Source: an uncultured Robiginitomaculum sp. (GTDB taxonomy: Bacteria > Pseudomonadota > Alphaproteobacteria > Caulobacterales > Maricaulaceae). Taken from it: a stretch of 64,000 nucleotides of DNA. The notes under the pieces are model-generated. The model was not told the origin of the DNA, did not search any database, and worked only from the letters and a program-made list of their open reading frames with translations. Within the stretch, counting starts at the first letter, position 1. Each line of letters opens with the position of its first letter. Location: the NCBI GenBank assembly GCA_938015875.1, contig CALLXE010000017.1:1-64000 (forward strand). The letters run 5' to 3'. Below, piece after piece: positions 35,618-44,935 of this stretch. The position numbers and the translations under genes were made by a program.

Positions 35618-36760
35618 ATGAGCGGGGCGCCGTTTGGGATTTACGTGCATTGGCCGTATTGCAGCCGCATATGCCCCTATTGTGACTTTAATATCTACAA
35701 GCACAAAGGCGAGAGCGGCGATGATCTGACGGATGCGATTATTCGCGATATGGGGTATTGGCGCGAAGCGACAGGGCCGCGCACAGCGAAATCTCTGCAT
35801 TTTGGCGGCGGCACGCCAAGCCTGATGCGCGCCGATCAAACAGAGCGCATTATTGAAGCCGCCGGCAAATTTTGGGATTTTGATCCCGACATTGAAATTG
35901 CGCTGGAGGCCAATCCTGCCGATGCCGATATTGCGCTCTGGAACCTTTATGCCGGGGCCGGCATTAATCGTCTGTCTTTGGGCATTCAAAGCTTTGACGA
36001 CGCGGTTTTAAAATTTCTGGGCCGCGACCATGACGGGACGCAGGCCGCACGGGCGCTCGATATTGCGGTCTCAATTTTCCCCCGCGTCTCGGCAGATTTG
36101 ATCTTTGGCCATAAAGGGCAAACCTTAAAGGATTGGGAAGCAGATATCCGCCGCGCCCTAAGCTCGGGCGCAGGCCATATCTCTGCCTATCAATTGACCA
36201 TCGAAGCACAAACCGCCTTTGGCCGCGCCGCAAAACGCGGAGATGACAAGGCCGTCGACGGCGACAACAGCGCTGCGTTATATGAACATAGCCGGGACAT
36301 GATAAGCGCCGCCGGGTTTGAGCCTTATGAAGTGTCAAATTTTGCAAAACCCGGTCAACAAAGCCGGCACAATAAAATCTATTGGCAAAGCGGCGACTAC
36401 GCCGGCGTCGGGCCGGGCGCGCACGGACGCCTGACCGGCAACGGAGACCGCCGCGCCACAGTTTCCCACATGACACCGGCCGATTATATTGCCGGCAGCA
36501 TGGGCGGCATGAGCCTTTGCGAATCAGAAGTGCTGTCTCCCGAAGATCACGCAGCAGAATATTTAATGATGGGCCTGCGCCTGACCGCCGGCATCTCGAT
36601 AAAGCGCTATGCCGAAATATCGGGCAAGCCTTTAGCGCCGCAAACCCTGCAGGGTTTGGGCGATATGGATTTAATCACAGTTCACGGCGACGCCCTGTCT
36701 GCCACGCCGGACGGGCGACTTTTGCTGGACAGTCTTATTCGGCAACTTTTAGGGGCTTAA
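35618..36760 (+). CDS. hemW: Radical SAM heme chaperone HemW
   Basis: 380 residues. The radical SAM cluster motif is C15-x3-C19-x2-C22 (YCSRICPYCDFN), followed by HFGGGTPSLM and EANPAD, and the C-terminal HemW/HemN domain. Sequences of this type were once annotated as oxygen-independent coproporphyrinogen oxidase, but this form matches HemW, a heme-insertion chaperone. It ends one base before the convergent lipoprotein gene stop. Confidence 0.93.
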   Translation: MSGAPFGIYVHWPYCSRICPYCDFNIYKHKGESGDDLTDAIIRDMGYWREATGPRTAKSLHFGGGTPSLMRADQTERIIEAAGKFWDFDPDIEIALEANPADADIALWNLYAGAGINRLSLGIQSFDDAVLKFLGRDHDGTQAARALDIAVSIFPRVSADLIFGHKGQTLKDWEADIRRALSSGAGHISAYQLTIEAQTAFGRAAKRGDDKAVDGDNSAALYEHSRDMISAAGFEPYEVSNFAKPGQQSRHNKIYWQSGDYAGVGPGAHGRLTGNGDRRATVSHMTPADYIAGSMGGMSLCESEVLSPEDHAAEYLMMGLRLTAGISIKRYAEISGKPLAPQTLQGLGDMDLITVHGDALSATPDGRLLLDSLIRQLLGA

Positions 36761-36761
36761 A

Positions 36762-38102
36762 TTAAAGCCCTAAATCCTCAGCGGATTTAGGCGCCGGGTC
36801 AATAACGTTAAACCGGCCGGCCTGCACTTCGTATACGGCAAGACCCCGATGCGGCGTGCCGTCCGGGCGAAACCGTACAAAGCCGTCCACGCCGTAAAAT
36901 CCTTCCGGATCAATCAGACGGGCCGTGCGAGTGCGCGCATTCCCGTCAGCTACCAGCGCGCCAATATTGACCGCATCATAGGCCAGAGAGGCGAGCCGGG
37001 AAGAATCGCGCCCATAAGTCACTTTGTAATCGGCATTAAAAGCCTTGCGACCTTCTTGGTCGGGGCCGGCGAAAATTCCGCCGCGCAGAGCAGGCTCAAG
37101 GGCCGCATCAGGGTCGTTCCAACGCCCTGTGCCAAGCTTTTGCACCAAGGCCATCTCGCTGGAATAATAAGTGAGCAGCGGCGCAACGGATCGCAGCGCC
37201 GTGCCGCCTTCAGGCAGCAAAATGGCATCAAACAAAGGCGTATCTGTTGTCTCAAGCGCGGCATTATATTCGCTCGCAAGGTCGCGGGCCGGGCCCTGCA
37301 TGGCCGTAATATCAGAGGTGGCGTAAGATTTACTTGCCGTCAAAGAGCCGCCCTGCCCGCGCACGGCGCGACCGAAGGCGGAATTTACGACTCGGCCATA
37401 ACCGCTGTCCGGGCCGAAAAAGGCAAAACTGCGCGCGCCCTGATCGGCGGCATATTGGGTAATACGCTCAACCTCGGCATCCGGCGGGAAGCTGAGCAAA
37501 TAAACGCCGTTACCCGCCACGCTCTGATCGGTAGAAAATCCGATAACCGGCGTGCGCGACCGGCGCGCAGCATTGCCCGACGCCTTCACATTGGGGCCCA
37601 GCAGCGGGCCAAGAATAACATCCGCGCCGTTTTTAATCGCGGCTTGCGTCGCGGCCTTTGCGCCGCCGGCATTGCCGGCCGTGTCCATCGCCATCAACAA
37701 GACATCGGAAGTCTCGCGGTCAAATACAGCCATCTCAGCCGCTTTAAGCATAGAGGCCGCTTCGTCGCGCAACACCGGGTTCGGGGATGAGAACGGCAAA
37801 AGTAACGCCAAGCGCTGAATATCGCGGCCCGTCATATGCGGCGGCGTTAAGCCGTCGCGGGGGGCGGGCTTTGTTTCCGCCTTATCTTTGGGGTCAGGCG
37901 TTTGCGGCTTTGGATCCGGCTTTGGTTCAGTTTTGGGATCGGGCGTTTTAACGTCCGGCGTATGCGGCGCAGGCGCAGGGACAGCCGGGCCTTGGCGAAT
38001 GGGCGCGCCGTAAGGGTCGGTCGTCGCGCACGCACTCATCAGTAATGCTGCGGCCAAACCGAATGCGACGCCGCGCGTCTTGTGTGCCCAATTAAATTTC
38101 AT
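36762..38102 (-). CDS. LpoA-like lipoprotein, penicillin-binding-protein activator family
   Basis: 446 residues with a lipoprotein signal peptide (lipobox MSAC near residue 25; GAGG 5 bases before the ATG at 38102). A Pro/Lys/Asp-rich linker (about 35-85, repeats of DPK and KPDPKP) is followed by a periplasmic-binding-protein type 1 domain (IQRLALLLPFSSPNPVLRDEA, VILGPLLGPNVKA, YLLSFPPDAEVERI). This is the layout of LpoA-type activators of peptidoglycan synthases, and alphaproteobacterial homologues often neighbour rsmI-yraN as here. The ligand, if any, is unknown. Confidence 0.85.
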   Translation of the reverse strand: MKFNWAHKTRGVAFGLAAALLMSACATTDPYGAPIRQGPAVPAPAPHTPDVKTPDPKTEPKPDPKPQTPDPKDKAETKPAPRDGLTPPHMTGRDIQRLALLLPFSSPNPVLRDEAASMLKAAEMAVFDRETSDVLLMAMDTAGNAGGAKAATQAAIKNGADVILGPLLGPNVKASGNAARRSRTPVIGFSTDQSVAGNGVYLLSFPPDAEVERITQYAADQGARSFAFFGPDSGYGRVVNSAFGRAVRGQGGSLTASKSYATSDITAMQGPARDLASEYNAALETTDTPLFDAILLPEGGTALRSVAPLLTYYSSEMALVQKLGTGRWNDPDAALEPALRGGIFAGPDQEGRKAFNADYKVTYGRDSSRLASLAYDAVNIGALVADGNARTRTARLIDPEGFYGVDGFVRFRPDGTPHRGLAVYEVQAGRFNVIDPAPKSAEDLGL

Positions 38103-38138
38103 CATAGCCTCGAACTAAATTGGCCGTTAGGAAAGCGT

Positions 38139-39083
38139 ATGCCTTCTGACCGTAAATCATCTTTTGCAGACCGTAATCGCGCCCGCGAAGATGCGCAATC
38201 TTTTCCCGCATCAAGGGAAAAATTTGCGCACGAAAATTCGGGCGCCCAAACCTTGACCCCCGGACTTTATCTCGTTGCCACCCCTATCGGTAATCTGCGG
38301 GATATCACATTGCGGGCGCTCGATATTCTGGCCGGCGCGGATCGGGTTTATGCCGAAGATACGCGCCAGACGGGAAAATTGCTCGCCGCTTATGACATCA
38401 AGGCAGGCTTAACGGCCTATCATGACCATAATGTGGCGAGGCGCATCCCGGCCATTGTCGCGCAAATCAAAGAGGGCCAAGCCGTCGCCCTGGTCAGCGA
38501 CGCCGGAACGCCGCTTGTGTCTGATCCGGGGTTTAAACTGGCCCGGGCCGTGGCAGACGCAGGCCTTGAAATTATTCCGATCCCCGGCGCGAGCGCGGCT
38601 TTGGCCGGGCTTTTAACATCAGCGCTTCCCAGTGACCGGTTTTTCTTTGCCGGATTTTTGCCGGCCAAATCTGCGGCGCGTAAAACCGCCTTATCGGAAA
38701 TCGCAAATGTCCCGGCCACACTGATATTTTTTGAAGCGGGATCGCGTATTGATAAAACGCTGACGGATATGCACGCCGTTTTGGGCGACCGCCCCGCCGC
38801 CTTAGCCAGAGAGCTTACCAAAACGTTTGAAGAAACGCGGCGTGGGACGCTCTCAGAGCTTTTGGCCGGCGCGCTGGATGATCCGCCGCGCGGCGAAATT
38901 GTGCTGATTGTCGGCGGGGCTTCGGCGCAGGTCTGGGATGACGCCGCCATCGACGCAGCCCTGATTGATCACATAGGCGAAGGCGTCAAGCGCGCCGCCG
39001 CTACGGTCGCCGATCTGTCCGGCCGGCCCAAACGCGACGTTTATGCCCGCGCGCAACGCCTGAAAGATTCCAAAAGCCAATGA
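38139..39083 (+). CDS. rsmI: 16S rRNA 2'-O-ribose methyltransferase RsmI
   Basis: 314 residues from the ATG at 38139, which has AGGAAAG upstream; the frame opens earlier but would run into the divergent gene's promoter. It methylates C1402 of 16S rRNA. Tetrapyrrole-methylase fold with VATPIGNLRDITLRAL, YAEDTRQTGKLL, DAGTPLVSDPGF and the C-terminal GEIVLIVGG. The first 40 residues are a basic, disordered extension. It overlaps yraN by 4 bases. Confidence 0.95.
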   Translation: MPSDRKSSFADRNRAREDAQSFPASREKFAHENSGAQTLTPGLYLVATPIGNLRDITLRALDILAGADRVYAEDTRQTGKLLAAYDIKAGLTAYHDHNVARRIPAIVAQIKEGQAVALVSDAGTPLVSDPGFKLARAVADAGLEIIPIPGASAALAGLLTSALPSDRFFFAGFLPAKSAARKTALSEIANVPATLIFFEAGSRIDKTLTDMHAVLGDRPAALARELTKTFEETRRGTLSELLAGALDDPPRGEIVLIVGGASAQVWDDAAIDAALIDHIGEGVKRAAATVADLSGRPKRDVYARAQRLKDSKSQ

Positions 39084-39436
39084 GCGAAAAACGCCGCAAA
39101 GCCGAAAAAGCCGGCCGCCGCGGCGAGGCGCTGGCCGCGATAGCGTACAGGCTGCGCGGCTACACTATCTTAGAAACTCGATTTAAAACCAAGGTCGGCG
39201 AGATTGATCTGATTGCCCGTAAGAAAAACGTCATTGTATTTATTGAAGTTAAGCACCGCGCTACCATCGACGCCGGCGTTTACAGCGTTACAAACGCTCA
39301 AAGCCGGCGCATAGACGGCGCGGCCAATTTGTTCATGGCAAAGATGCGAGCCCTTGATCATTGTGAGCGCCGCAATGACATTGTCATCACGGGCGCGACG
39401 CGGTGGCCGCACATTATCAAAGACGCTTGGCGTTAG
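39080..39436 (+). CDS. yraN: UPF0102/YraN family nuclease-fold protein
   Basis: 118 residues. YraN has an endonuclease-like fold; VGEIDLIARKKNVIVFIEVKHR carries the conserved Asp, Glu and Lys of the PD-(D/E)xK core. The RRGEALAA N-terminus and late RNDIVI strand also match. The cellular role is unknown; the gene nearly always follows rsmI, as here with a 4-base overlap. Confidence 0.94.
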   Translation: MSEKRRKAEKAGRRGEALAAIAYRLRGYTILETRFKTKVGEIDLIARKKNVIVFIEVKHRATIDAGVYSVTNAQSRRIDGAANLFMAKMRALDHCERRNDIVITGATRWPHIIKDAWR

Positions 39437-39538
39437 AGCGGCGCGCCTTAAAGGCGTTGACTACAAGATAACACTTTTGTGTGCTGACGCCGCCGCAAGG
39501 CAAGGCTATCACCCCTTAAAGTTTATTTGAGGGTCTTC

Positions 39539-40363
39539 ATGAAAACGACTGCCTTTTGCCTGTTATCCGCTTTGACACTGGTCGGTTGCAGCAAGCCTGA
39601 CACATTAAGCGTATCCGGGTCATCAACGGTTTTGCCGGTCGTCTCCAAGGCCGCCGAAGTTTACAGCGCGCAATCAGGCAAAGCTGTCATTGTGAACGCC
39701 GGCGGCTCCGGCGCCGGGTTTTCGCAACTCGCCCAAGGCCTGACAGATATCGGTATGATGTCGCGCGATATTACGGCCGCCGAACGCGCGCAATATCCCG
39801 ACGTTAATATTAAAGCTGTCGCCATTGGCCGCGACGCTGTTATCCCCGTTGTCAGCAGCGAGATTTTTGATGCGGGCGTCACGCATTTAAGCCTTGCGCA
39901 AATTGCGGGCATATATCGCGGTGACATTCAAAACTGGCAAGAGCTTGGCGGGCCGGACACGGATATTTTGGTTATCGACAAAGAAGCAAGTCGGGGCACG
40001 CGGCATATTTTTATGCAGGCCGTCATGGGGGTAAAAGAACCTGAGGCCAAAGGGGCAGACCTTGTGCTCGGCTCTAATAATGAAGAACAAACCGCCTTAA
40101 CCCAAAGCGACAGCGCCATCGGCATGCTCTCTATTGCCTGGCTCAATGATGATATTAAGGGCGTCACGCTGAGCATGGATGGCCCCCCCATTGCGCCGAC
40201 ACTGGAAAATGTCAAAGCCGGCCGCTACCCGATAGCGCGCGATTTAAATATTGTTGTGCGCGATGACATATCGCCGGCCACGCAAGCCTTCGTCGACTTC
40301 CTGCGCTCCCCCGAAGGCCAAGAACAGGTTGAGGCCGCCGGATATATTCAGGTCACCAAGTGA
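39539..40363 (+). CDS. pstS: Phosphate-binding lipoprotein PstS-like
   Basis: 274 residues from the ATG at 39539 (GAGGG upstream; a TTG at 39527 is less likely). Lipoprotein signal peptide, lipobox LVGC (Cys17). PBP-like domain with SVSGSSTVLPVV (phosphate-loop serines/threonines), NAGGSGAGF, DIGMMSRDI and EASRGTRHIF. It captures phosphate for the PstCAB transporter. Being short and lipid-anchored, it resembles cluster-2 phosphate-binding proteins. It starts the pst run after a 102-base gap with no obvious Pho box. Confidence 0.9.
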   Translation: MKTTAFCLLSALTLVGCSKPDTLSVSGSSTVLPVVSKAAEVYSAQSGKAVIVNAGGSGAGFSQLAQGLTDIGMMSRDITAAERAQYPDVNIKAVAIGRDAVIPVVSSEIFDAGVTHLSLAQIAGIYRGDIQNWQELGGPDTDILVIDKEASRGTRHIFMQAVMGVKEPEAKGADLVLGSNNEEQTALTQSDSAIGMLSIAWLNDDIKGVTLSMDGPPIAPTLENVKAGRYPIARDLNIVVRDDISPATQAFVDFLRSPEGQEQVEAAGYIQVTK

Positions 40364-41295
40364 GCCATACGGCAGTGTTAAACTCAGGAGCGCAAATTGA
40401 TTGCCCGCAAAGCCCGGTCAAAGGCCGGCTGTTTACCGCCTATATTACAGGATCGGCGTGGCTGTCGGCCGGATTTGCTGCAATTATATTTGCGACCCTG
40501 GCCGTGCAAAGCGCGCCCGGCATTATCAGCGCCGGGGGTACATTTATGTCCACCTCATGGCTGCCGTCCCAAGGGCAATATGGTATGCTGCCTATGATAT
40601 TCGGATCTGTTATCGTTATGATGATTGCTATGGTCGTCGCTTTGCCGGTCGGCGTTTTGGCCGCCATCGCAATTTCGCAAATCCGCTCGCCCAAATTGCG
40701 CCGCGCGGTCAAAGCTCTGCTCGAAGCGCTTGCCGGGATTCCGTCCATTGTTTACGGCCTGATCGGGGTGAGTTTTTTGTCAGTCTTTGTGGCTGATATT
40801 TTTGATCTGCAAACCGGGCGGGTGATTTTGACGGCGGGGCTTTTGCTGTCAGTGATGATACTCCCGACTATTTTAACGCTCACGGAAGACGCAATTTCCG
40901 ACGTGCCCAAAGCGATAACGCAAAACGCAGCGGCGCTGGGGCTATACCGTTATGAGGTTTTTAAAGACGCCGTCCTGCCGGTAGCCGGGCCGCATATTGC
41001 CGGCGCTGCCTTGCTGGCGCTCGGCCGGGCACTGGGCGAGACAATGGCGGTTATGCTTGTTATCGGTTCGCTCGATCGCCTGCCTGACCCTATATATAAC
41101 GTGCTGTCGTCCGGACAAACCATCACATCAAAGTTGGGCCGCGAAGTTGGCGAGAGCGCCTTTGGATCGGTCCATTTCAGCGCGTTGATATTTGCATCGC
41201 TTATCCTTGTTACGATTACCCTGTCTCTCACGATTGCCTCGCAAATCATTTTCTCGCGCCGCGCGAAATCATCAGTCGGCATGCGTCATGTTTAG
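40360..41295 (+). CDS. pstC: Phosphate ABC transporter permease PstC
   Basis: 311 residues, starting at a GTG that overlaps the pstS stop by 4 bases. Binding-protein-dependent permease with about six membrane helices and the EAA loop (LGRALGETMAVMLVIG). The stretch LLEALAGIPSIVYGLIGVSFL is the usual PstC signature. It forms the membrane channel with PstA. A phosphate substrate is inferred from PstS and PstB next to it. Confidence 0.93.
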   Translation: MSHTAVLNSGAQIDCPQSPVKGRLFTAYITGSAWLSAGFAAIIFATLAVQSAPGIISAGGTFMSTSWLPSQGQYGMLPMIFGSVIVMMIAMVVALPVGVLAAIAISQIRSPKLRRAVKALLEALAGIPSIVYGLIGVSFLSVFVADIFDLQTGRVILTAGLLLSVMILPTILTLTEDAISDVPKAITQNAAALGLYRYEVFKDAVLPVAGPHIAGAALLALGRALGETMAVMLVIGSLDRLPDPIYNVLSSGQTITSKLGREVGESAFGSVHFSALIFASLILVTITLSLTIASQIIFSRRAKSSVGMRHV

Positions 41296-42145
41296 CCGAA
41301 CCATGAAAGATAAGCTTTTCACTGCTGCCCTGCGCGCAGCTTTGGGCCTGTGTTTGGCCGTGCTGGCGGTTTTGATCCTTGCCATTATTGTGGCCGGAGC
41401 CAAAGCTATAAGCTTTGAGTTTTTATTTTCCCCTGCCCGCGATTTCGGCGCGTCCGGCGGAATAATATATCAAATCACCGGCACGGTTTTAATCGGGATA
41501 ACGGCAAGCCTTTTGGTTCTGCCCTTTGCCACGTCATTGGCGATATATCGCGCAGATTTTGTAAAATCAGATCGGGTCAAGCGCATGATTGATACTTCAA
41601 TTTACAGCCTCAACGGCATACCCTCCATCGCTTACGGCCTGTTCGGCTTAATATTTTTTGTCAATATTTTAGGTACAGGACTCAGCTGGTTTGTCGGCGC
41701 AATTATCCTTGCGCTCATGATGCTGCCGACGGTAACCCTGTGCGCTGTTGCTGCCATGAAGAGCCTGCCACGCGGCTACCGCGAAAACGGCTACGCGCTG
41801 GGATTATCGCGTAAAGACGTCGTCATCCGGATCACATTGCCACAGAGCCTGCACGGCATTGTCACCGGCCTCATGCTCGGCCTTGCGCGCGCCGTCGGGG
41901 AAACCGCGCCGATCATGTTTATCGCTACAGCCTTTTCCGGCGTCACCCTGCCCGGCAGTTTCCGAGAGCCGGTGTCCACATTGCCGACGCATATTCTGGC
42001 GCTGGCGCAGCAAGCCACCAATCCGGACGCGCTCGCCAATGCGTGGGGCGCGAGCCTGACCCTCGTCTTTCTCGTTTTCGTTTTGTCCGCTCTGGCCTTT
42101 ATCGCCAGAATCCGGCTGTCCCCTTTAAGTGAGCGCCATACATAA
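41288..42145 (+). CDS. pstA: Phosphate ABC transporter permease PstA
   Basis: 285 residues from the ATG at 41288, overlapping pstC by 8 bases; the frame opens further upstream inside pstC, which is rejected. Membrane helices with SLNGIPSIAYGLFGLIFF and the EAA loop LGLARAVGETAPIMFIA typical of PstA. It couples to PstB. Its stop overlaps the pstB start (TAATG). Confidence 0.93.
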   Translation: MFSRTMKDKLFTAALRAALGLCLAVLAVLILAIIVAGAKAISFEFLFSPARDFGASGGIIYQITGTVLIGITASLLVLPFATSLAIYRADFVKSDRVKRMIDTSIYSLNGIPSIAYGLFGLIFFVNILGTGLSWFVGAIILALMMLPTVTLCAVAAMKSLPRGYRENGYALGLSRKDVVIRITLPQSLHGIVTGLMLGLARAVGETAPIMFIATAFSGVTLPGSFREPVSTLPTHILALAQQATNPDALANAWGASLTLVFLVFVLSALAFIARIRLSPLSERHT

Positions 42146-42942
42146 TGACCCAACCTCAACTGCATCTTGTCGGCGCGCCGGCGCCAATTCCCGCGATAGA
42201 ACTGCGTAATTTCTCGGCCTGTTATGGTGATCTTCGCGTTCTCAAAGATGTCAGCCTGTCCGTTCCGGCGCGCAGCGTAACCTGCCTGCTCGGCCCGTCC
42301 GGCAGCGGGAAATCCACGCTCATCCGCAGCCTCAACCGGATTAATGATGCTCTGCCCGGTTTCACCACAAACGGCCAAGTCGATATTCACGGCGAATGCT
42401 GCATGACCGATTTTAATGACATTACCCGACTGCGCGCCAAGGTCGGCATGGTGTTTCAAACGCCCTGCGTCTTTCCGTGCTCCATTGCGCAAAACGTGCT
42501 GTTTGGCGTGCGCAATCGCAAATTATCCAAAATTGAAAAATCAGCCTTGGTCGAGAAAAGCCTGCGCAGCGCAGCGCTGTGGCAGGATGTATCCGATCGC
42601 CTCGACGCGCCGGCCGGCGCATTGTCCGTAGGACAGCAGCAGCGCCTGTGCATTGCCCGCGCCTTGGCCGTCACGCCGGATATATTATTATTGGACGAAC
42701 CCACGGCCTCCGTTGACCCTGTCTCAGCCCGAAACATTGAAGCGCTGATCAGCGAATTAAAGAAAGACTATACCATCGTTATGGTCACCCATGATGTGCG
42801 CCAAGCCGGCCGGGTCGCCGATCACGCTATATTTTTATGTGACGGCGAAATTATTGAGCAAGGGACACGAGACCATATGTTTTCCAAAGCCGCTCTGCCC
42901 AAAACGCGGACATATTTGCTCGAAGAGTTCTGCGATTGTTAA
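42145..42942 (+). CDS. pstB: Phosphate ABC transporter ATP-binding protein PstB
   Basis: 265 residues. Walker A GPSGSGKST, Q-loop near KVGMVFQTPCVF, signature LSVGQQQRLCIARAL, Walker B ILLLDEPTASVD and H-loop MVTHD. The RSLNRINDALPGF segment is characteristic of PstB. It energises PstCA. The usual downstream phoU and phoB are missing here; the next gene is convergent grpE, 10 bases away. The start overlaps pstA by one base. Confidence 0.94.
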   Translation: MTQPQLHLVGAPAPIPAIELRNFSACYGDLRVLKDVSLSVPARSVTCLLGPSGSGKSTLIRSLNRINDALPGFTTNGQVDIHGECCMTDFNDITRLRAKVGMVFQTPCVFPCSIAQNVLFGVRNRKLSKIEKSALVEKSLRSAALWQDVSDRLDAPAGALSVGQQQRLCIARALAVTPDILLLDEPTASVDPVSARNIEALISELKKDYTIVMVTHDVRQAGRVADHAIFLCDGEIIEQGTRDHMFSKAALPKTRTYLLEEFCDC

Positions 42943-42952
42943 GCCGGCGTGA

Positions 42953-43627
42953 TTAAGCCGGCCCTGTCGATACGGCCACCATAGCAGCGCGCAAGGTTCT
43001 GTCGCCCAGCGTAAAGCCGGTTTGCATAACATTGGCCACATCGCCCTTCGCCTCAGAAGACGGGACTTGCGCCACGGCCTGATGCAGTTTGGGGTCAAAT
43101 TTCGAGCCGACACCGGGGACGGCTTTAATGCCATGACGGGCAAAAACTGCCATCAGTTCTTTTTCGGTCAGTTCAATGCCCTCAAGAAGGCTCTTGGCAT
43201 TTGCGCCCATATCTTCGCGGGCTTTGTCATCAAGCCCCAGAAGCGCACGGCCCAGATTGTCAGAAATAGACAGCATATCGACCGCAAAGCGCTCAACGGC
43301 GTAAGCCCGCGCCGCGACCATTTCGCGCTCGGCGCGTTTTTTAACATTCTCGGCATCGGCCATAGCGCGCAGAGCCTGATCCTTCATGGCAGCCATTTCG
43401 GTTTCCAATTCAGCAATGCGCGCAACCAGAGCCGGCCCCGCGTCAGGATTATCATCCTGCGCATCCGAGGGCGCTTCTTTGGCAGCGTCCATATCTTTTT
43501 CGGCTTCCTGCGCCGCGAGCGCCTCCGGCGATGCTTTGCCCTTCAGCACATCATCAATTTGCGCCTGCAGCGCATCAAGTTCGGCGTCAGACGGAAGGCC
43601 GGCAGTGTCTTTGGGGTCAATGCTCAT
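42953..43627 (-). CDS. grpE: Nucleotide exchange factor GrpE
   Basis: 224 residues. It is the nucleotide exchange factor for DnaK. Long N-terminal acidic, helical part (about 1-90), then the GrpE core (NVKKRAEREMVAARAYAVERFA and GIKAVPGVGSKFDPKLHQAV). The acidic Asp/Glu/Ala region at 30-65 is a typical disordered extension. It lies 26 bases downstream of hrcA in one operon. dnaK and dnaJ are not in the window. Confidence 0.95.
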   Translation of the reverse strand: MSIDPKDTAGLPSDAELDALQAQIDDVLKGKASPEALAAQEAEKDMDAAKEAPSDAQDDNPDAGPALVARIAELETEMAAMKDQALRAMADAENVKKRAEREMVAARAYAVERFAVDMLSISDNLGRALLGLDDKAREDMGANAKSLLEGIELTEKELMAVFARHGIKAVPGVGSKFDPKLHQAVAQVPSSEAKGDVANVMQTGFTLGDRTLRAAMVAVSTGPA

Positions 43628-43653
43628 GATTAAATCTCTTTATAATGTGTCAT

Positions 43654-44748
43654 TTATTTATGTTTCAAATTCGAACCGCCCAAGAGCCGTCCGACCAGTT
43701 GCGCGGTGTAATCCACCATCGGAATGACCCGCGCATAATTTAAGCGCGTCGGACCGATGACGCCGACCGCGCCGATTATGTTTTGCTGCCCGTCTTTATA
43801 CGGCGCAACGACGACGCTGCTGCCGGACAGGCTGAACAGCGGGTTTTCCGCGCCGATAAAGATTTTGACGCCGTCAGCGGTTTCCGCGCGGTCAAGCAAA
43901 GCAATCATGTCTTCTTTGCGCTCCAAATCTTCAAACAGGCGTTGAACGCGCTCTAAATCGGTTTGGGCGTCCGGATTGTCAAGGAGCCTTGAGCGTCCCC
44001 GGACAATTAAACTGCGCTTTTGACCCATTAGCCCCGACCAATCGGCCATACCGGCAGCAATCAGGCCCTGCGCCGCCTTATCCAGCGCTGCTTGGCCGGC
44101 CTGTATCTCGGCCAAAATGCCCGAGCGCGCATCGTCCAGCGTGCGCCCGCGCAGCCGCGCCGACAGATAATTGCCCGCTTGCTCCAAAGTGGCAGGCAAA
44201 GTTCCGGCCGGAAGCGCCATCAGGCGGTTTTCAACATGACCGTCTTCAAACACGATAACGGCTACGGCGCGGCCTTCTGCAAGGCTGATAAACTCCACAT
44301 GACGGAGCGCGCTTTGGTATGAGGGCGCCAGCACAAGCCCGGCGCCGCCGGCGAGACCGGACAGAGCATCAGACGCCATATTCAGGACATGTTCGGGGTC
44401 TGCATCATCAGCGGCAATCTGCGCTTCGATCTTTTTGCGCTCCGCCTTTGACAGATCGCCGATTTCCAAAAGCCCGTCGACAAACAGGCGCAATCCCATA
44501 TGGGTTGGCTTTCGCCCTGCGCTGATGTGATCGCTGTCGAGCAGGCCAAGACCGGCCAAATCCGCCATAGTGCTCCGAATAGACGCCGGGGATAAATCCA
44601 GTCCTCCCGCCTTGGACAAGGTTCGCGAACCTACCGGACTACCGGTATCCAGATAGCTTTCGACCACGCTTCGAAAAACCTCACGCGCGCGGGCGTCAAG
44701 CTCAGTCAGGGGCAAAGAGGATGTAATCGGTAAAAGCGCCATAGACAT
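43654..44748 (-). CDS. hrcA: Heat-inducible transcription repressor HrcA
   Basis: 364 residues. N-terminal winged-helix DNA-binding domain (VFRSVVESYLDTGSPVGSRTLSK, LSPASIRSTMADL) and GAF-like inserted domain; the C-terminal region includes GAVGVIGPTRLNYARVIPMVDY. HrcA binds the CIRCE inverted repeat at heat-shock operons. No CIRCE element was found in front of it, so its targets are presumably elsewhere in the genome. It precedes grpE on the same strand. Confidence 0.95.
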   Translation of the reverse strand: MSMALLPITSSLPLTELDARAREVFRSVVESYLDTGSPVGSRTLSKAGGLDLSPASIRSTMADLAGLGLLDSDHISAGRKPTHMGLRLFVDGLLEIGDLSKAERKKIEAQIAADDADPEHVLNMASDALSGLAGGAGLVLAPSYQSALRHVEFISLAEGRAVAVIVFEDGHVENRLMALPAGTLPATLEQAGNYLSARLRGRTLDDARSGILAEIQAGQAALDKAAQGLIAAGMADWSGLMGQKRSLIVRGRSRLLDNPDAQTDLERVQRLFEDLERKEDMIALLDRAETADGVKIFIGAENPLFSLSGSSVVVAPYKDGQQNIIGAVGVIGPTRLNYARVIPMVDYTAQLVGRLLGGSNLKHK

Positions 44749-44935
44749 ATATATAGGAAAGACGCGCTGTGATTAAAAGCCTTGCGCGCGCGCAATCCGG
44801 CGCATATAAGGCCCTTAATTACGAAGTCTGAAGCACCGCGCTGACGGCGGCTCCCAAATCCGGGGGCCGTTTTTTTAGTGGCCCGATTCAGGCAGAATTT
44901 ATTGCGCATGCAAGACAGAAATTAAGAGAAGCCTT
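44749..44935 (+). other. Divergent hrcA/rimP intergenic region with orphan terminator
   Basis: This 187-bp region between two divergent genes carries a strong plus-strand terminator at 44848-44876 and potential helices before it. A short transcript reading toward rimP would end there. It could be a small RNA, or a leader that attenuates the rimP-nusA-infB operon. No conserved RNA motif was recognised. Confidence 0.3.
44848..44876 (+). terminator. Plus-strand terminator upstream of rimP
   Basis: 8-bp stem CGGCTCCC (44848-44855) with GGGGGCCG (44862-44869; one G-T pair), 6-base loop AAATCC, followed directly by seven T (44870-44876). Orientation is toward rimP, and no plus-strand gene precedes it. 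Confidence 0.75.

Noticed and set aside
36849-37790. A 313-codon plus-strand frame opposite the LpoA-like lipoprotein
   Set aside because: Basic, low-information translation antisense to a clear lipoprotein with binding-protein domain.
44749-44935. CIRCE element in front of hrcA
   Set aside because: No TTAGCACTC-N9-GAGTGCTAA-like inverted repeat could be found in the region.
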